Shown here: positions 37,425 to 46,512 of the stretch, in pieces
Layout of the letters: every line of letters starts with the position of its first letter
Numbering within the stretch: the first letter of the stretch is position 1
Notes under the pieces: model-generated
The model's input: only the letters and a program-made list of their open reading frames with translations
What the model was told of the DNA's origin: nothing
The model's database searches: none
Program-made: the position numbers and the translations under genes
NCBI RefSeq assembly: GCF_010726955.1
Contig: NZ_AP022603.1
Location: 248,001-312,000, forward strand
Direction of reading: 5' to 3'
Length of the DNA stretch: 64,000 nt
From: Mycolicibacterium fallax
Lineage (GTDB): Bacteria > Actinomycetota > Actinomycetes > Mycobacteriales > Mycobacteriaceae

Positions 37425-38282
37425 GTGACCGACTCCCCGGACTCGGTGGATCCGACCGACCCCGACGACAGCACCACCGGCACACCGGAGGGCTCCGACG
37501 CCGAGGACACCGGCAAGCAGGACACCGGCAAGAAGAAGTCGACCGTCCGCGAGATCGCCACCCTGGCCGCGATCGCCCTGGTGATCTATTACGTCATGCT
37601 GACGTTCGTCGCCCGGCCGTACCTGATTCCCTCGGAGTCGATGGAGCCGACGCTGCACGGCTGCCCGGGCTGCACCGGCGACCGGATCATGGTCGACAAG
37701 CTCACCTACCGGTTCTCCGAGCCCGAACCCGGCGACGTGGTGGTCTTCAAGGGGCCGCCCAACTGGAACGTCGGCTACAAGTCGATCCGCTCGGACAATG
37801 CCGCGCTGCGCGCCGTGCAGAACGCCCTCGCCGTCGTCGGCTTCGTGCCGCCCGACGAGAACGACCTGGTCAAGCGGATCATCGCGGTCGGCGGTCAGAC
37901 CGTGGCCTGCCGCATGGATACCGGCCTGACGGTGGACGACAAGCCGCTGCGCGAGCCGTACCTGGATCCCGAAGTGCTGCGCGTCGACCCGGCGGTCTAC
38001 CCGTGCCTGGGCCCGGAGTTCGGTCCGGTGACGGTGCCGGAGGGCCGGCTGTGGATGATGGGCGACAACCGCACGCATTCCTCGGACTCCCGGGCGCACT
38101 GCGAGAACGGCACCGACCTGCAGCAGACCGGCGTCTACTGCACCGGGGACCCGGACTACGGCACGGTGCCGGTGGACCACGTGATCGGCAAGGCCCGGTT
38201 CATCGCCTGGCCGCCGGGACGCTGGGGCGGGGTCGAAGCGATCAACCCGCAGCAGGATGACAGCGCTCACCAGGGTCAATAG
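37425..38282 (+). CDS. lepB: Signal peptidase I
   Basis: A 285-residue membrane-bound serine protease that removes signal peptides. An acidic cytoplasmic tail (1-38) is followed by one TM helix (about 42-62). The catalytic serine is S72 in SESMEPTL and the general base is K150 in DLVKRIIAVGG. Box E MGDNRTHSSDSR lies near 207-218. The GTG start is 45 bp after rplS. The stop overlaps rnhB's GTG by two bases (TAGGTG layout at 38280-38285 is adjacent). Homologue of Rv2903c. Confidence 0.96.
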   Translation: MTDSPDSVDPTDPDDSTTGTPEGSDAEDTGKQDTGKKKSTVREIATLAAIALVIYYVMLTFVARPYLIPSESMEPTLHGCPGCTGDRIMVDKLTYRFSEPEPGDVVVFKGPPNWNVGYKSIRSDNAALRAVQNALAVVGFVPPDENDLVKRIIAVGGQTVACRMDTGLTVDDKPLREPYLDPEVLRVDPAVYPCLGPEFGPVTVPEGRLWMMGDNRTHSSDSRAHCENGTDLQQTGVYCTGDPDYGTVPVDHVIGKARFIAWPPGRWGGVEAINPQQDDSAHQGQ

Positions 38283-38972
38283 GTGCCCAGCTGGCCGCCG
38301 CGCACGATAATCCGCAGGTCCTCCGGTCTGCGCACGCTGGAGGCCGCGCTCTATCGCGGTGGTCTGGGCCCGGTGGCCGGGGTCGACGAGGTCGGCCGCG
38401 GGGCCTGCGCGGGACCGTTGGTGGTCGCGGCGTGTGTGCTCGGACCCAATCGGCTCGACAGCCTGGCCCGGCTGGATGACTCCAAGAAACTGACCGAGGC
38501 CGAGCGCGAGCGACTGTTTCCGTTGATCCGGCGCTATGCGCTGGCTTACCACGTGGTGTTCATCGACCCCGCCGAGGTGGACCGGCGCGGGGTGCACATC
38601 GCCAACATCGAGGGCATGCGCCGGGCGGTTGCCGGCCTGGCGCTGCGACCCGGCTATGTGCTCTCGGACGGTTTCCGGGTGCCCGGGCTGACCGTGCCGT
38701 CGCTGCCGGTGATCGGCGGCGACGCGGCGGCGGCCTGCATCGCGGCGGCCAGTGTGCTGGCCAAGGTGAGCCGTGACCGGTTGATGGTCGCCATGGACGC
38801 CGACCATCCCGGCTACGGCTTCGCCGAGCACAAGGGCTACAGCACCGCGGCGCACACCGCGGCGATGGCCGCGCTCGGGCCGTGTCCGCAGCATCGGTAC
38901 TCGTATGTGAACGTGCGACGAGCCGCCGCGAGGTCGTGCGGCGAGCCGACGCGGCGGCTCGGACACGGGTAG
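38283..38972 (+). CDS. rnhB: Ribonuclease HII
   Basis: A 229-residue RNase HII that cuts RNA in RNA-DNA hybrids, including single ribonucleotides. The catalytic motif is GVDEVGRG with D35 and E36; the DDSKKL motif follows at about 65-70. It starts at a GTG directly after the lepB stop. Homologue of Rv2902c. Confidence 0.96.
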   Translation: MPSWPPRTIIRRSSGLRTLEAALYRGGLGPVAGVDEVGRGACAGPLVVAACVLGPNRLDSLARLDDSKKLTEAERERLFPLIRRYALAYHVVFIDPAEVDRRGVHIANIEGMRRAVAGLALRPGYVLSDGFRVPGLTVPSLPVIGGDAAAACIAAASVLAKVSRDRLMVAMDADHPGYGFAEHKGYSTAAHTAAMAALGPCPQHRYSYVNVRRAAARSCGEPTRRLGHG

Positions 38973-39013
38973 GGGACAATGGGTGGTCACCGGACAGAAG
39001 GACAGCAGGGTAG

Positions 39014-39319
39014 ATGAGCGCTGAGGATCTCGAGAAGTACGAAACCGAGATGGAGCTCTCGCTGTACCGCGAATACAAGGACATCGTCGGACAGTTCAGC
39101 TACGTCGTGGAGACCGAGCGCCGGTTCTATCTGGCCAACAGCGTGGAGCTGATTCCGCGCAACGCCGACGGCGAGGTCTATTTCGAACTGCGGTTGGCCG
39201 ACGCCTGGGTGTGGGACATGTACCGGCCGGCCCGGTTCGTCAAGCAGGTGCGGGTGATCACCTTCAAGGACGTCAACATCGAAGAGGTCGAGAAGCCCGA
39301 ACTCCGGCTGCCCGAATAG
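39014..39319 (+). CDS. DUF2469 family protein
   Basis: A 101-residue acidic protein of the DUF2469 family, highly conserved in actinobacteria and always near rnhB (Rv2901c). It contains the well conserved SAEDLEKYETEMELSLYRE start and a WVWDMYRPARFVK block near 70-82. Function unknown. The ATG is preceded by AGCAGGG; a GACAATGGG element upstream (38976-38984) may be the promoter. Confidence 0.9.
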   Translation: MSAEDLEKYETEMELSLYREYKDIVGQFSYVVETERRFYLANSVELIPRNADGEVYFELRLADAWVWDMYRPARFVKQVRVITFKDVNIEEVEKPELRLPE

Positions 39320-39326
39320 CCGAGCC

Positions 39327-39584
39327 TCAGATTCGCACCACCCGGCGCACCGCGATGCGCTCGGCGCCGCACTTGCGGCAGTCCAGTGTGCGCAGCTTCA
39401 GTCGCAGGTTGGCCATGCTCAGCGCGCGCTGGCAGAACGGGTAGCAGCACCCGCAGGACAGCGTGATCCACCACATCGCCGAGTGGTCCTCGGTGCTGCA
39501 GAAGCCCTTGCAGGTGCACAGGATCTCGGGTTCGAAGTCCAGGGCAGCCAGTGAGATTTCCAGGTCTGCGGTCGTGATCGTCAC
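39327..39584 (-). CDS. Small cysteine-rich protein (nine cysteines)
   Basis: An 85-residue protein with nine cysteines: C23, C25, C29, C44, C46, C47, C51, C69 and C72. The last pair is in DCRKCGAERI, a zinc-ribbon-like knuckle. I do not recognise the family. It converges on the DUF2469 gene and occupies the place where fdhF-fdhD lie in M. tuberculosis. Evidence that it is real: dense, regularly placed cysteines, a GTG start with a leaderless -10 (TACCCT) 7 nt upstream, and no competing gene on the other strand. A metal-binding or redox role is a guess. Confidence 0.65.
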   Translation of the reverse strand: MTITTADLEISLAALDFEPEILCTCKGFCSTEDHSAMWWITLSCGCCYPFCQRALSMANLRLKLRTLDCRKCGAERIAVRRVVRI

Positions 39585-39591
39585 GAGGCTC

Positions 39592-39597
39592 AGGGTA
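39592..39597 (-). promoter_or_regulatory. leaderless promoter -10 for the cysteine-rich gene
   Basis: TACCCT on the minus strand lies 7 nt before the GTG at 39584 and fixes the start. Confidence 0.5.
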
Positions 39598-39803
39598 AAG
39601 CTGAGGTTGAGGGTGACGCGGGAGGCGCGCCCGGTGCGTCGGGATCGCAATCGAATTTTTCTCGAACCGTGACGTTGTCCGGCGGTCAACGGCGCCGACG
39701 GCAATTGTGGATCAATCTGGGGCTGGGGACAACTCGGTGGAATCGGCGCGAATCCGCCCGGCGCCGAGGCGAATCTGTCGTGCCCGGCGCGCACCGTTGG
39801 CCC

Positions 39804-40190
39804 ATGACAGTTCCCAGAACGCCCACCCGCGCCGAGATCGGTGCTCTCGGTGAGAAATTGGCCGTGGCCCACCTGCAGGACGACGGACTGCAGATCCTGG
39901 ACCGAAACTGGCGCTGCCGGTACGGCGAACTCGACGTGGTCGCCGAGTGCGAATCCGAAACCGGCCGGGCAACCCTGGTTTTCGTCGAGGTCAAGACCCG
40001 CACCGGGGACGGCTACGGCGGCCTGGCCGAGGCGGTCACCCCGGTCAAACTGCGCCGGCTGCGACGGCTGGCCGGGCTGTGGCTGCGCGATCACGACGGC
40101 TGCTGGTCGACGGTGCGGATCGACGTCGTCGGGGTGCGGCTGCACCGCGACGGGTCCGCGGCGATCACCCACCTGCGGGCGGTGGGGTGA
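39804..40190 (+). CDS. UPF0102 (YraN) endonuclease-fold protein
   Basis: A 128-residue protein with the restriction-endonuclease-like UPF0102 fold. The metal-binding core is GELD (41-44) and FVEVKTR (60-66), i.e. E42, D44, E62 and K64. Homologue of Rv2898c. It overlaps yifB by one base. The ATG at 39804 matches the family start; the open frame upstream (from 39669) is not supported. Role probably in DNA metabolism, unknown in detail. Confidence 0.9.
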   Translation: MTVPRTPTRAEIGALGEKLAVAHLQDDGLQILDRNWRCRYGELDVVAECESETGRATLVFVEVKTRTGDGYGGLAEAVTPVKLRRLRRLAGLWLRDHDGCWSTVRIDVVGVRLHRDGSAAITHLRAVG

Positions 40191-41707
40191 TGGCGCTGGG
40201 CCGGGCCTACTCGGTGGCGGTCCGCGGACTGACCGGCGAGATCGTCGAGATCGAGGCCGATGTGGCCTCCGGCCTGCCCGTCATGCACCTGGTGGGGCTG
40301 CCCGATGCCGCCGTGCAGGAATCCCGGGACCGGGTCCGCGCCGCGGTGACCAACAGCGGCTTCGACTGGCCGATGATGCGGCTGATCTGGGCGCTCTCGC
40401 CGGCCACCCTGCGCAAGGCGGGCAGCGCCTATGACCTGGCGCTGGCCGCCTCGGTGCTGGCCGCCGACCGCAAGCGCCGCTGGCCGCGGCTGGAAAAGAC
40501 CGTGCTGTTGGGCGAATTGGCGCTCGACGGCCGGGTGCGCCCGGTCCGCGGCGTGCTGCCGGCGGTGCTGGCCGCCGCGCGGGAGGGCTGGCAGACCGCG
40601 GTGGTGGCGCTGGACAACCTCGCCGAGGCGGCGCTGGTGGGCGGCATCGAGGTGCTCGGGGTCGGCACCCTGACGCAACTGGCCGACTGGCTCGACGGCT
40701 CCGGCGCGCTGCGGCCGCCGGGCCCACCCGTCGTCGCCACCGGCGCCGACGAGCCGCAGCCCGACCTCGCCGATGTGATCGGCCAGGCCCAGGCCCGCTA
40801 CGCCGTCGAGATCGCCGCCGCAGGCGCGCACCACCTGATGCTCACCGGGCCGCCCGGGGTGGGGAAAACCATGCTGGCCCAACGTCTTCCGGGACTGCTG
40901 CCGACCCTGTCGGACGACGAGGCGCTGGAGGTCACCGCGATCCACTCGGTGGCCGGGCTGCTCTCGGAGGCCACCCCGCTGATCACCCGGCCGCCGTTCG
41001 TCGCGCCGCACCACACCTCGACGGTCGCCGCGCTGGTCGGCGGCGGGTCCGGGATGGCCCGGCCGGGCGCGGTCAGCCGGGCACACCGCGGGGTGCTGTT
41101 CCTGGACGAATGCGCCGAACTGTCCCCGACGGTGCTGGAGGCCCTGCGCACGCCGCTGGAGGAGGGTGAGGTCCGGCTCGCCCGGGTCGACGGGGTGGCC
41201 CGGTATCCGGCCCGGTTTCAGCTGGTCCTGGCCGCCAACCCGTGTCCGTGCGCGGCGCCGGACCCGCGAGACTGCACCTGCGCGGCGGCCGCGAAACGCC
41301 GCTACCTGGGCAAGCTGTCCGGTCCGCTGCTGGACCGGGTCGACCTGCAGGTGCAACTGCACGGGGTGCGGGCCGGGGCGATGGTCGGCGCGGCGGGCGA
41401 ACCGACCGCGGTGGTCCGCGACCGGGTCTGCCGGGCCCGCGCCGCGGCCGCGCAGCGCTGGGCCGAGATCGGCGCGCACACCAACGCCGAGGTGCCCGGG
41501 CCGCTGCTGCGCCGCAAGTTCCGGCTCGGTCACCGGGCGATGGCCCCGCTGAACCGGGCGCTGAACACCGGTGCGCTCAGCGTCCGCGGGGTGGACCGCT
41601 GCCTGCGGATCGCCTGGTCGGTCGCCGACCTGGCCGGTAAGACCGCGCCCGCGGAGGACGAGGTGGCCATCGCGCTGGGATTCCGGCAGGGCGGAGCGGC
41701 CCGATGA
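40190..41707 (+). CDS. YifB-family Mg-chelatase-like AAA ATPase
   Basis: A 505-residue YifB/ComM-type AAA+ ATPase. An N-terminal S5/LonC-like domain (about 1-175, MALGRAYSVAVRGLTGEIVEIEADV) is followed by the ATPase: Walker A GPPGVGKT near 221-228, then VLFLDECAEL as Walker B, with a cysteine-rich insert (NPCPCAAPDPRDCTC). ComM-type helicases promote branch migration in natural transformation; in mycobacteria this is untested. It overlaps yraN and dprA (Rv2897c). Confidence 0.93.
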   Translation: MALGRAYSVAVRGLTGEIVEIEADVASGLPVMHLVGLPDAAVQESRDRVRAAVTNSGFDWPMMRLIWALSPATLRKAGSAYDLALAASVLAADRKRRWPRLEKTVLLGELALDGRVRPVRGVLPAVLAAAREGWQTAVVALDNLAEAALVGGIEVLGVGTLTQLADWLDGSGALRPPGPPVVATGADEPQPDLADVIGQAQARYAVEIAAAGAHHLMLTGPPGVGKTMLAQRLPGLLPTLSDDEALEVTAIHSVAGLLSEATPLITRPPFVAPHHTSTVAALVGGGSGMARPGAVSRAHRGVLFLDECAELSPTVLEALRTPLEEGEVRLARVDGVARYPARFQLVLAANPCPCAAPDPRDCTCAAAAKRRYLGKLSGPLLDRVDLQVQLHGVRAGAMVGAAGEPTAVVRDRVCRARAAAAQRWAEIGAHTNAEVPGPLLRRKFRLGHRAMAPLNRALNTGALSVRGVDRCLRIAWSVADLAGKTAPAEDEVAIALGFRQGGAAR

Positions 41708-42855
41708 ACGGGCCTGCCGCGGTGCGCTATGACGCCGCGCTGCACGCCTGGGCCTATCTGTCCCGGGTTGCCGAGCCACCGTGCCCGGAACTCGCCGCAT
41801 TCGTCGAGCGGGTCGGCCCGGTGCAGGCCGCCCGGGACATCTGGGCCGGCGCCGAGCCCGCCGAGCTGTCGTCGTACGTCGGGGCCCGGCGCGGATTGGA
41901 CTGTGGCGGTGCCGATCTGGATGCCCTGGCGGCCCGCGACGGCCGGCTGTTGACCCCCGACGACCCGCAGTGGCCGTACCTGGCGTTCCGGTCGTTCGCG
42001 GCCGGGGCGGGCAGCGTCAGGCGGGAGGCCCGGGAACCGCTGGTGCTCTGGGTCCTGGGCCCGGCCCGGCTCGACGAGGTCGCCGACCGGTCGGTCGCCG
42101 TCGTCGGGACCCGGGCCTGCACGAGCTACGGCGAACAACTGGCCGCCGACCTGGCCGCCGGGCTGACCGACGCCGATTTCGCCGTGGTCTCCGGCGGGGC
42201 CTACGGCATCGACGGGGCGGCGCACCGGGCGGCGCTGGCCTGCGAGGGCACCACGGTGGCGGTGCTGGCGGCCGGCATCGACGTGCCCTATCCCAGCGGC
42301 CATTCGGCGCTGCTGCACCGGATCTCGCTGACCGGCGCGCTGCTGACCGAGTACCCGCCGGGCACCCGGCCGGCGCGGTACCGCTTCCTGACCCGAAACC
42401 GGTTGGTGGCGGCGCTGTCTCGGGCCACCGTGGTGGTGGAGGCCGGGTTGCGCAGCGGGGCGGCCAACACCGCGGCGTGGGCGCGGATGCTGGGCCGGCC
42501 GGTGTGCGCGCTGCCCGGGCCGGTCACCTCGGCGGCCTCGGCGGGCTGTCACGAGATGCTGCGGGCGGGCACCGCCGAGCTGGTCACCCGCGCCGAGCAG
42601 GTCGTCGAGGTGGCCGGGCGGTGCGGTGAATTGGCCGAGGAGCCCGAACATCCCGGCACCCCGCTCGACGAGCTGGGGGAGGCCGAGAAGCGGGTGTACG
42701 AGGCGCTGCCGGGCCGCGGGGGCGCGACGGTGGAGGAGGTCGCCCGCGACGCCGCGCTGCCGCCGCAGCAGGTGCTGGGTCCGCTGGCGCTGCTGGAACT
42801 GTCCGGGCTCGCCGAGAGCCGGGACGGCCGCTGGCGGATCTGTCGCCGCGAGTGA
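41704..42855 (+). CDS. dprA: DNA-processing protein DprA
   Basis: A 383-residue DprA/Smf protein that loads RecA on incoming single-stranded DNA in transformable bacteria. The Rossmann domain reads VGTRACTSYGEQLAADLA and GGAYGIDGAAHRAAL near 158-172, and a C-terminal winged helix (about 310-380, TVEEVARDAALPPQQV) follows. Third of the yraN-yifB-dprA cluster (Rv2896c). Confidence 0.94.
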   Translation: MNGPAAVRYDAALHAWAYLSRVAEPPCPELAAFVERVGPVQAARDIWAGAEPAELSSYVGARRGLDCGGADLDALAARDGRLLTPDDPQWPYLAFRSFAAGAGSVRREAREPLVLWVLGPARLDEVADRSVAVVGTRACTSYGEQLAADLAAGLTDADFAVVSGGAYGIDGAAHRAALACEGTTVAVLAAGIDVPYPSGHSALLHRISLTGALLTEYPPGTRPARYRFLTRNRLVAALSRATVVVEAGLRSGAANTAAWARMLGRPVCALPGPVTSAASAGCHEMLRAGTAELVTRAEQVVEVAGRCGELAEEPEHPGTPLDELGEAEKRVYEALPGRGGATVEEVARDAALPPQQVLGPLALLELSGLAESRDGRWRICRRE

Positions 42856-42859
42856 GCGC

Positions 42860-43288
42860 TCAGCCGAACTGGGCGCGGATGAAGCCGGCCAGCAGCACCG
42901 CGAACCCGCCGACCTCGCCGACGATCAGCAGCACCATCCCCAGATGCAGTCCGGCGGTGGGGTGTTCGAACTGGTTGGTGGTGTCCCGGCGTGCACCGTG
43001 CAGCATGTAGCTGGCGATCGCCACCACGAAGAAGAACACCGTGGTCATCGCGGCGGCCAGGTTCAGCCACCCGGGCCAGGCGCTGAGCTCGACGAACACC
43101 GCGATCAGCAGCGTCGCGAACGAGTACAGCAGCGCGGCGCGGTGCGCGATGTCGACGTAGGGATGCGCCAGATGGTCGGGGCTGGTGGCCATCTGGCGGT
43201 ACTTCCAGACGCCGAGCAGCAGCGCCAGCAGGAAGATCAGGCCCGCGGCCAGCAGGGTGATCGCGGTGGCGGTTCCCACGGTGGTCAT
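42860..43288 (-). CDS. Four-helix membrane protein
   Basis: A 142-residue integral membrane protein with four predicted helices (about 6-27, 51-68, 72-95, 114-136) and no recognisable catalytic motif. I do not assign it to a family. The ATG at 43288 has a CACAAT element 6 nt upstream (43295-43300, minus strand) of the leaderless kind; a GTG at 43303 is an alternative. It converges on dprA with a 4-bp gap. Confidence 0.7.
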   Translation of the reverse strand: MTTVGTATAITLLAAGLIFLLALLLGVWKYRQMATSPDHLAHPYVDIAHRAALLYSFATLLIAVFVELSAWPGWLNLAAAMTTVFFFVVAIASYMLHGARRDTTNQFEHPTAGLHLGMVLLIVGEVGGFAVLLAGFIRAQFG

Positions 43289-43331
43289 CGTCTGATTGTG
43301 CACGCCCGGCCCGGCTCCGCCGCCGCCACGC

Positions 43332-43991
43332 TCACTGCTGCCCGGTCAGCACCCGCGCGGCGGGCCCGAACATGGTGGTCTTGATCGCCCCCAGGGTGCC
43401 GCGATCCTTGCCGTGCAGCGGACGCAGCAGGTCCACCGCCGCGCCGGTCACCTCGTCCTCGCCCGCGGTGGCATCGACGATGCCGAAGGCGAGGGCGTCC
43501 GGGCCGCCGAAGCGGCGTCCGGTCGTCATCGCGGCAACCGCGGTCTGCGGGGTGAACTTGGCCTGCAGCAGCGCGGCCATGCCCGGGGTGAACGGAATGA
43601 GAATGTCGACCTCGGGCAGGCAGAAGAACCCGCGATCGGTGCGCATCACCCGAAAGTCGTGCGCCATCGCCAGCATCGCGCCGGCCCCGAAGGCGTGCCC
43701 GACCACCGCGGCGGCGGTCGGAATCGGCAGCGTCAGCATCCGGGCCAGCAGCCGGTGCACCCGATCGACGTACCAGTCCAGCCGGTCGCCGTTGGCGCCC
43801 AGCCAGTCCAGGTCCAGGCCGTTGGAGTAGAACTTGCCGGCACCGGTGCTGACCAGAGCCTGCGCACCCTCATCGAGGGCTCGGTCCAGGGCGGCGTCGA
43901 TGTCGTCCAGGCGGGTCGGGGAGAACCGGTTCTCGTCGTCGCCGAGGGTCAGTACCGCGATCTGGTCGCGGAATTCGAGCTGCACGGTCAT
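43332..43991 (-). CDS. Enoyl-CoA hydratase/isomerase family protein
   Basis: A 219-residue crotonase-fold protein. The oxyanion-hole segments are AGKFYSNGLDLDWL near 50-63 and VVGHAFGAGAMLAMAHDFRVM near 95-115. The second acid, usual in hydratases, is replaced by context PEVDILIPFTPGM, so an isomerase-type reaction is likelier than hydration. It follows a TetR gene with which it overlaps (ATGA), so the regulator probably controls it. CoA substrate unknown. Confidence 0.87.
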   Translation of the reverse strand: MTVQLEFRDQIAVLTLGDDENRFSPTRLDDIDAALDRALDEGAQALVSTGAGKFYSNGLDLDWLGANGDRLDWYVDRVHRLLARMLTLPIPTAAAVVGHAFGAGAMLAMAHDFRVMRTDRGFFCLPEVDILIPFTPGMAALLQAKFTPQTAVAAMTTGRRFGGPDALAFGIVDATAGEDEVTGAAVDLLRPLHGKDRGTLGAIKTTMFGPAARVLTGQQ

Positions 43992-44656
43992 GGGGTGTCC
44001 TCTCGTCGGGATTCGGTGGTGGTGTTGGTCGGTTGGTGCCGGCGCGGCGGGGCGGGCCCGACTCGCAGCACGGCTTCGACGGCGGCGCGCAGCTGCCGGA
44101 GCGCGATCGGCGTGCTGCGCCGGCCGCGCTGCAGCACCAGCGCGGTGGGCAGGTCGACGATGCAGGCGGTGACGGCGTCGATGGCCGCCCCGTCGCGACG
44201 GTCCCACAGCGCCTCGGCGAGCCGCCGCATCAGCGCGACCAGCGATCCGTCCAGATCGCGCAGCTGCCCGGCGATGTCGTCGGGGACCCCGTCGGCGAGC
44301 AGCTGTGCGCGGGGCACGGTGAGCAGCAGCCGCGCCGAGTCCGGGTGCGCGGCGGCGAAGGTGACCGGGGCCTCGGCGGCGGCCAGCACCGCCCGGGCGG
44401 CGGCATCGGTGCCGGGGTCGGCGAGCGCCTCGTCCACCAGCGCGTTCTGCAGGGTGAGGAACCGGCGGCCGGCCCGCAGCCAGGCGTGTCCCAGCAGTGC
44501 GCCGCGGGAGCCGAAGCGGTGGTAGAGCGCGCCGTTGGAGACCCCGGTCGCGGTGCTGATCGCCCGGATGGACACCGCCGCCGCGCCGTCGCCGGCGGCC
44601 AGCGCGTCGACGGCGTCGAGCACCGTGTCAGTGTCGTACACCTGGGGCCGCGCCAT
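43988..44656 (-). CDS. TetR-family transcriptional regulator
   Basis: A 222-residue TetR repressor. The N-terminal HTH is at about 8-55 (TVLDAVDALAAGDGAAAVSIRAISTATGVSNGALYHRFGSR). The variable ligand domain follows. It precedes and overlaps the enoyl-CoA hydratase gene and is divergent from viuB. A 16-bp palindrome between them overlaps its predicted promoter. Start at ATG 44656 is supported by a leaderless -10. Ligand probably a CoA ester or fatty acid derivative, inferred from the neighbour only. Confidence 0.88.
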   Translation of the reverse strand: MARPQVYDTDTVLDAVDALAAGDGAAAVSIRAISTATGVSNGALYHRFGSRGALLGHAWLRAGRRFLTLQNALVDEALADPGTDAAARAVLAAAEAPVTFAAAHPDSARLLLTVPRAQLLADGVPDDIAGQLRDLDGSLVALMRRLAEALWDRRDGAAIDAVTACIVDLPTALVLQRGRRSTPIALRQLRAAVEAVLRVGPAPPRRHQPTNTTTESRREDTP

Positions 44657-44662
44657 CGGGCC

Positions 44663-44668
44663 ACAGTA
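44663..44668 (-). promoter_or_regulatory. leaderless promoter -10 for the TetR-enoyl-CoA hydratase pair
   Basis: TACTGT on the minus strand, 6 nt before the ATG at 44656. Confidence 0.5.
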
Positions 44669-44669
44669 A

Positions 44670-44685
44670 CAGAGCGGGTGCTCTG
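44670..44685. promoter_or_regulatory. candidate TetR operator
   Basis: CAGAGC-GGGT-GCTCTG is a perfect 6-bp palindrome with a 4-bp centre. It lies directly upstream of the TetR -10 and about 25 bp before the viuB -10, so it could control both directions. Flanks extend the symmetry imperfectly (GTAA left, GATAAC right). Confidence 0.6.
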
Positions 44686-44710
44686 ATAACCGCGGTCCGC
44701 GGCGCGCTCG

Positions 44711-44716
44711 TATAGT
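44711..44716 (+). promoter_or_regulatory. leaderless promoter -10 for viuB
   Basis: TATAGT, one of the closest to consensus in the window, lies 7 nt before the ATG at 44724. Confidence 0.55.
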
Positions 44717-44723
44717 CGGTGCG

Positions 44724-45578
44724 ATGGCCGCCCGTCCACTGCACAGCTTTGAGGTCGTCCGCACCGAACAGATCGCGCCGCACCTGGTGCGGGTGGTCCT
44801 CGGCGGTGCCGGGTTCGACACCTTCACCCCCAACGCGTTCACCGACGGTTACGTCAAGCTGGTGTTCGTTTCGCCCGCCGTCGATGTCGAGGCGCTGCCC
44901 CGCCCGCTGACCAACGACAGCTTCGCCGTGCTGCCCGAGCACCAGCGGCCCAGCGTGCGCACCTACACCGTGCGCCGGGCCGACCCGGCCGCCCGCGAAC
45001 TGACCATCGACTTCGTCACGCACGGCGACCACGGCGTCGCCGGGCCGTGGGCGCTGGCCGCGCAGCCCGGCGACCGGCTGTTCGTGATGGGCCCCAGCGG
45101 TGCGTTTGCCCCTGACCCGGAGGCCGACTGGTACCTGTTCGCCGGCGACGAGGCGGCCATCCCGGCCATCAGCGTCGCGCTGGAGGCGCTGCCCGACGAC
45201 GCCCTCGGGCGGGTGCTCATCGAGGTCGCCGGCCCCGACGACGTGCTCGAGCTGGCCGCACCGGCCGGCGTGCAGATCCGCTGGGTGTTCCGGGGTGGCC
45301 GCGCCGACCTGATCGACGACGAACGCGCCGGCGACAACGCCCCGCTGATCGCCGCGGTCCGCGAGGCCGACTGGCTGCCCGGGCAGGTGCAGGTCTTCAT
45401 CCACGGCGAGGCGCAGGCGGTGATGATGAACCTGCGGCCCTACATCCGCAAGGAGCGCGGCGTGCCCGCCCGCTGGGCGTCGTCGATCTCCGGCTACTGG
45501 CGGCGCGGCCGCACCGAGGAAACCTTCCGGCAGTGGAAACGCGAACTCGCCGCGGCCGAAGGCGGCGAACCGGCCTGA
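44724..45578 (+). CDS. viuB: Siderophore-interacting FAD/NAD(P)H reductase (ViuB family)
   Basis: A 284-residue SIP-family flavin reductase that releases iron from ferric siderophores. FAD binding is by [13 protein letters not shown] near 75-87 and [14 protein letters not shown]; the NAD(P)H part has [16 protein letters not shown] near 139-154. The C-terminal [14 protein letters not shown] is typical. Homologue of Rv2895c. No clear IdeR box is seen upstream. Divergent from the TetR gene. Confidence 0.93.
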   Translation: MAARPLHSFEVVRTEQIAPHLVRVVLGGAGFDTFTPNAFTDGYVKLVFVSPAVDVEALPRPLTNDSFAVLPEHQRPSVRTYTVRRADPAARELTIDFVTHGDHGVAGPWALAAQPGDRLFVMGPSGAFAPDPEADWYLFAGDEAAIPAISVALEALPDDALGRVLIEVAGPDDVLELAAPAGVQIRWVFRGGRADLIDDERAGDNAPLIAAVREADWLPGQVQVFIHGEAQAVMMNLRPYIRKERGVPARWASSISGYWRRGRTEETFRQWKRELAAAEGGEPA

Positions 45579-45597
45579 GCTCTGGCACGGTGGGGGA

Positions 45598-46512
45598 GTG
45601 CATCCGTCGCTGACCGGCGTCCTGGAGGACTTCGCCGAACACCTCGCGCTGGAGCGGGACCGGTCCGCGCACACCCGCCGCGCCTACCTGGGCGACGTCC
45701 GCGCGCTGCTGGAATTTCTGGACCGCCGGGTCCCCGGTGCCGGCCTGGATGCGCTGTCGCTGCCGGTGCTGCGGGCCTGGCTGGCCGACCAGGCCGCCGC
45801 CGGGGCGGCGCGCAGCACGCTGGCCCGGCGCACCTCGGCGATCAAGACGTTCACCGCCTGGGCGCACCGGCGCGGCCTGCTGGCGGGCGATCCCGCGGTC
45901 CGGCTGCAACTGCCCAAGGCGCATCGCACCCTGCCCGCCGTGCTGCGCGCCGACCAGGCGCTGCAGGCCATGGACGCGGCGAAATCCGGTGCCGAACAAG
46001 GTGATCCGCTGGCCCTGCGGGACCGGCTGATCGTCGAACTGCTGTACGCCACCGGCATCCGGGTCAGCGAACTGTGCGGACTCGACGTCGACGACGTCGA
46101 CACCGAACGCCGGCTGCTGCGGGTGCTCGGCAAGGGCAACAAGCAGCGCACCGTGCCGTTCGGCGAACCCGCGCAGGACGCGCTGGATGACTGGCTGCGG
46201 CACGGCCGCCCGGAACTGGCCGGCCCGTTGTCCCCGCCGGCGCTGCTGCTCGGGGCCCGCGGCGGCCGGCTCGACCCGCGCCAGGCCCGCACCGTCGTGC
46301 ACCAGACCGTCGCCGCCGTCGCCGGGGCGCCGGACATCGGCCCGCACGGACTGCGGCACAGCGCGGCCACCCACCTGCTGGAGGGCGGGGCGGACCTGCG
46401 GATGGTGCAGGAACTGCTCGGCCACAGCACCCTGGCGACCACCCAGCTCTACACCCACGTCACCGTCGCCCGGTTGCGTGCCGTGCACGACCAGGCCCAC
46501 CCGCGGGCATGA
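45598..46512 (+). CDS. xerC: Site-specific tyrosine recombinase XerC
   Basis: A 304-residue tyrosine recombinase that acts with XerD at dif to resolve chromosome dimers. The SAM-like N-terminal domain spans about 5-95. Catalytic residues are visible: R in [11 protein letters not shown] near 153, H-x-x-R in [10 protein letters not shown] near 249-252, H in LGHSTLATT near 275, and the nucleophile in QLYTHV near 284. The GTG start is 19 bp after viuB; it overlaps the next gene (ATGA). Homologue of Rv2894c. Confidence 0.96.
   Translation: MHPSLTGVLEDFAEHLALERDRSAHTRRAYLGDVRALLEFLDRRVPGAGLDALSLPVLRAWLADQAAAGAARSTLARRTSAIKTFTAWAHRRGLLAGDPAVRLQLPKAHRTLPAVLRADQALQAMDAAKSGAEQGDPLALRDRLIVELLYATGIRVSELCGLDVDDVDTERRLLRVLGKGNKQRTVPFGEPAQDALDDWLRHGRPELAGPLSPPALLLGARGGRLDPRQARTVVHQTVAAVAGAPDIGPHGLRHSAATHLLEGGADLRMVQELLGHSTLATTQLYTHVTVARLRAVHDQAHPRA

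Noticed and set aside
39669..39803. N-terminal extension of yraN
   Set aside because: The frame is open but the family start and conserved sequence begin at the ATG at 39804.
44657..44723. IdeR or Fur iron box before viuB
   Set aside because: Looked for a TTAGG-type palindrome; only the CAGAGC palindrome is present, which better fits a TetR operator.
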